NCBI RefSeq assembly: GCF_938031315.1 | Contig: NZ_CALHHT010000414.1 | Span: 1-6,989 of the forward strand | DNA: 6,989 bases | Reading direction: 5' to 3' | From: an uncultured Campylobacter sp. | GTDB lineage: Bacteria; Campylobacterota; Campylobacteria; Campylobacterales; Campylobacteraceae | In this document: in pieces, positions 5,471 to 6,989 of the stretch | Numbering within the stretch: the stretch's first letter is position 1 | Layout: every line of letters begins with the position of its first letter | Made by a program: the position numbers and the translations under genes | The notes under the pieces: model-generated | The model's database searches: none | What the model saw: only the letters and a program-made list of their open reading frames with translations | What the model was told of the DNA's origin: nothing

Positions 5471-5578
5471 GTCGATCCCCTTTACCGCTTTGAGCCGCTG
5501 CACGCTGGCATCAGTAAGTAGGCTTGCAGCTTTCTTGGTTTCCGGTACACTATAAAACCTAGCTGCATGATAGATAGC
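5471..5578 (-). pseudogene. Possible minus-strand coding fragment (36 codons)
   Basis: On the minus strand the frame is open from just after TAG (5581-5579) to TAA (5470-5468). It reads AIYHAARFYSVPETKKAASL, then LLTD and a C-terminal SVQRLKAVKGID. The regular amphipathic texture and the VKGI ending, reminiscent of a helix-hairpin-helix loop, look like the C-terminal end of a lost protein. There is no start codon in a sensible place and the length is within chance range, so this is a tentative remnant call. Confidence 0.22.
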
Positions 5579-5691
5579 CTAAATTTAGAATTTTTAGCAA
5601 AAAATCGCTCGTACAAAACGGCAAAAATTTAGAATTTAAAAACGCCTATTTTACGATTTATAAAGGGCAAAAGGAATTTATAGTAGAATGA
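5567..5691 (+). pseudogene. Frameshifted or 3'-remnant small gene coupled to the next gene
   Basis: A frame open from 5578 ends SLVQNGKNLEFKNAYFTIYK then GQKEFIVE, with its TGA (5689-5691) overlapping the next gene's ATG as ATGA, the coupling pattern seen elsewhere in this window. It has no start of its own. ATG 5567 begins MIDSLNLEFLAK in a different frame that hits TAG soon after. The two frames meet at an A6 run (5599-5604); with one more A there, a continuous 41-codon gene from 5567 to 5691 would result. It could be a frameshifted small gene, or the 3' end of a larger gene whose start was lost. No Shine-Dalgarno is visible before 5567. Function unknown. Confidence 0.35.
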
Positions 5692-5822
5692 TACACGCTG
5701 TTATAACCGCACTTTTCGTGCTTTTTATGATATTTATGATCGTAGGATTTAACCGCGAAATGATGGAGAAAAACGAAAAACGAAATCAACGAAAAAAGGA
5801 TAAAGATGGAACTACTCATTGA
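5688..5822 (+). CDS. 44-residue single-pass membrane peptide upstream of glyS
   Basis: ATG at 5688 opens 44 codons to TGA 5820-5822. One strong hydrophobic segment spans about residues 4-21 (AVITALFVLFMIFMIVGF), followed by a highly charged, basic tail (NREMMEKNEKRNQRKKDKD), predicting an inner-membrane anchor with a cytoplasmic basic tail. AAGGA sits about 12 nt before the ATG, longer than ideal. The gene's end overlaps the glyS start by 17 nt in a different frame, so the two are likely cotranscribed and coupled. Hydrophobic/charged partition and position support a real gene; function is unknown. Confidence 0.6.
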   Translation: MIHAVITALFVLFMIFMIVGFNREMMEKNEKRNQRKKDKDGTTH

Positions 5823-6989
5823 GATTGGGGTCGAGGAGCTGCCTGCGATCCCGTTTTTAAAAGAGCGTGCGAATATCGCGCCAAAATGGCGCGCGGTGCT
5901 TGAGGCTAACCGCATAAATAGCGATTTTCGCTTTGAATTTAGCCCGCGTAGATTTGTGCTATTTCACGAGGATTTTCCACAACGCGGCGATGATGCGCAG
6001 ATCATAAGCACGGGCGCGCCAAAATCCGTCGCGCTCAAAGACGGCGCGTGGAGCCCTGCAGCGCTAAGTTTTGCTAAAAAATGCGGCATAAGCGAAAGCG
6101 AGCTGGAATTTCGGCAGGTGGGCGGCAAAGAGGTGCTCTACCACGCTGCGGTGCAAAAGGGGCGCGATAGTCGTGAAATCCTAGGCGAAATGATAGAGGA
6201 GTTTTTACGATCGCTAAATTTTGGACGCGCGATGCGCTGGGGTAGCGGTGAGTTTGAGTTTATCCGTCCGATAAGAAGCATAGCCTGCGTTTTGGGCGGA
6301 GAGAACGTAGATTTTGAAATTTATGGCGTGCGAAGCGCAGCTGCATTTTTTCCGCACCGAAAATTTGGCTATGAAGCGATTAAATTTAAAGACGCCGCAG
6401 ATTATTTTGCACTGCTGGGGCGTAACGGCGTAATTTTAAGCGAGCAAAAAAGAAAGAATAAAATTCTAAGCGAGTTTGCAAAGCTCGAGAAAAAGCATGG
6501 CTTTAAGATCGAGGTCGATCCTGCGTTGCTAGATGAAGTAACGGCGATCACCGAGTATCCGACGGCGCTGCTAGGCAGCTTTGAGCGAGATTTTTTAAGC
6601 GTGCCAAAAGAGGTCATCATCACTTCGATGAAGGAGAATCAGCGCTATTTTCCCGTTTTCGAGGGTAAAAACTTAAGCAATCACTTCGTTGTCGTTAGTA
6701 ATGCGATCACCGATGATGACGAGCTTGTAGTACGCGGCAATGAAAAAGTTTTACGCGCGCGCCTAAGCGATGCTATGTTTTTTTGGAAAAGCGATTTGCA
6801 AGCGGAATTTAGCCCTGAAAAACTTAAGCAAATATCCTATATGCAAGCCCTTGGCTCGGTTTATGATAAGCAGGTGCGCGAGCTAGCTGTAGCAAGGGCA
6901 CTGAGCGTGGATTATGCTACGCAGATTGAGGCGGAGATCGGCAAAAAAGATTTTGCGCAGGATATAGAAAATGCCCTAATGTTTAGTAA
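5806..6989 (+). CDS. glyS: Glycyl-tRNA synthetase beta subunit (runs off the right edge)
   Basis: The frame is open from ATG 5806 to the window end: 394 complete codons of an expected 670-690. GlyS is the large subunit of the bacterial alpha2beta2 glycyl-tRNA synthetase; it binds and positions tRNA-Gly while GlyQ makes glycyl-adenylate. The N terminus MELLIEIGVEELPA matches the family opening (LLxEIGxEELP). Further signatures are FSPRRFVLF (45-53), TGAPKSV (68-74), MRWG (143-146), FIRPIR (152-157), AITEYPTALLG (247-257), MKENQRYFPV (275-284), RLSDAMFFWKSD (319-330) and LGSVYDK (349-355). The window stops at ALMFS, just before the expected KADLxT segment of the central HD-type domain; the C-terminal anticodon-binding domain lies outside. 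AAGGA is 5 nt before the ATG, and the start lies inside the end of the preceding membrane-peptide gene. No glyQ is in the window. Confidence 0.96.
   Translation, partial: MELLIEIGVEELPAIPFLKERANIAPKWRAVLEANRINSDFRFEFSPRRFVLFHEDFPQRGDDAQIISTGAPKSVALKDGAWSPAALSFAKKCGISESELEFRQVGGKEVLYHAAVQKGRDSREILGEMIEEFLRSLNFGRAMRWGSGEFEFIRPIRSIACVLGGENVDFEIYGVRSAAAFFPHRKFGYEAIKFKDAADYFALLGRNGVILSEQKRKNKILSEFAKLEKKHGFKIEVDPALLDEVTAITEYPTALLGSFERDFLSVPKEVIITSMKENQRYFPVFEGKNLSNHFVVVSNAITDDDELVVRGNEKVLRARLSDAMFFWKSDLQAEFSPEKLKQISYMQALGSVYDKQVRELAVARALSVDYATQIEAEIGKKDFAQDIENALMFS

Larger units (their letters stand above)
5166..5687. other. Remnant-filled intergenic region with no intact gene
   Basis: This 522-bp stretch is more AT-rich than its flanks and has no convincing complete gene, tRNA or CRISPR. 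It contains a plus-strand frame broken by one stop (5192-5344), a TATAAT-like box within TTTATAATATAG near 5350-5361, a tandem 10-bp duplication (5446-5465), a minus-strand open fragment (5471-5578), a 13-bp direct repeat (AAATTTAGAATTT at 5581-5593 and 5625-5637) and a plus-strand fragment ending on the start of the next gene (5567-5691). Together these suggest a scar from gene loss or rearrangement between the hisF-rlmN run and glyS. TATAAA at 5551-5556 is a possible -10 box for the glyS transcript. No clear hairpin-plus-T-run terminator is visible after 5165. Confidence 0.55.

Noticed and set aside
5658..5915. Minus-strand 85-codon open frame across the small membrane gene and the glyS start
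   Set aside because: It is antisense to the glyS N terminus, which has family-typical sequence, and no product is recognisable.
6402..6623. Minus-strand open frame inside glyS
   Set aside because: It is antisense to conserved GlyS motifs (ITEYP, MKENQRYFP).
1..6989. Recurring AAATTTG/CAAATTT heptamer as a dispersed functional repeat
   Set aside because: It appears in many genes and gaps, in both orientations and in different reading frames, without fixed spacing. It looks like genome-wide word bias (for example favoured AAT TTG or AAA TTT codon pairs) rather than a placed element.
1..6989. CRISPR array, tRNA/rRNA gene, insertion sequence
   Set aside because: No regularly spaced repeats, no cloverleaf-like segment with CCA-type ends, and no transposase motifs or terminal inverted repeats were seen.

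Overview
The window looks like chromosomal DNA of a Campylobacter-type epsilonproteobacterium (Campylobacterota). HisF and RlmN read very like their Campylobacter counterparts. RNase J carries a long disordered N-terminal extension, and the heptamer AAATTTG/CAAATTT recurs throughout. Base composition is moderate for the genus, so a less AT-rich species (C. gracilis/showae/rectus type) fits better than C. jejuni. The species call is a guess from memory.

Layout. (1) 1-1217, minus strand: rsmA (16S rRNA dimethyltransferase) followed, with a 20-nt overlap, by the 5' part of rnj (RNase J), which runs off the left edge. (2) 1218-1308: a 91-bp divergent promoter region holding a perfect 17-bp inverted repeat. 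(3) 1309-4266, plus strand: a tightly packed run of hisF, a nucleoside phosphorylase-like gene, rlmN, a 34-residue membrane peptide gene and an unrecognised 109-residue protein. Neighbours overlap or nearly touch, and several starts are TTG or GTG. (4) 4269-5165: what looks like one 298-residue gene in a single reading frame broken by three in-frame stops (TGA, TAG, TAA). (5) 5166-5687: an AT-rich 522-bp stretch with no intact gene but several fragments that read like decayed coding sequence. (6) 5688-6989: a 44-residue membrane peptide gene overlapping glyS (glycyl-tRNA synthetase beta), which runs off the right edge.

Functional themes. The housekeeping genes serve RNA maturation and translation: RsmA modifies 16S rRNA, RlmN modifies 23S rRNA and tRNA, RNase J turns over and matures RNA, and GlyS charges tRNA-Gly. 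HisF belongs to histidine biosynthesis. The nucleoside phosphorylase-like gene contains a perfect 16-bp palindrome, TGTTCCACGTGGAACA, that matches the chromosomal ParB-binding site parS. In C. jejuni the rsmA/rlmN neighbourhood lies close to the replication origin (recalled from gene numbering), so this may be a true centromere-like site inside a coding sequence.

The most notable observations are the intragenic parS-like site, the single-frame gene with three transition-type nonsense codons, the symmetric promoter repeat between rsmA and hisF, and the remnant-filled gap before glyS. I see no convincing new multi-gene system. The 109-residue gene plus the decayed gene could be an orphan immunity-type pair, but that is only a hypothesis.
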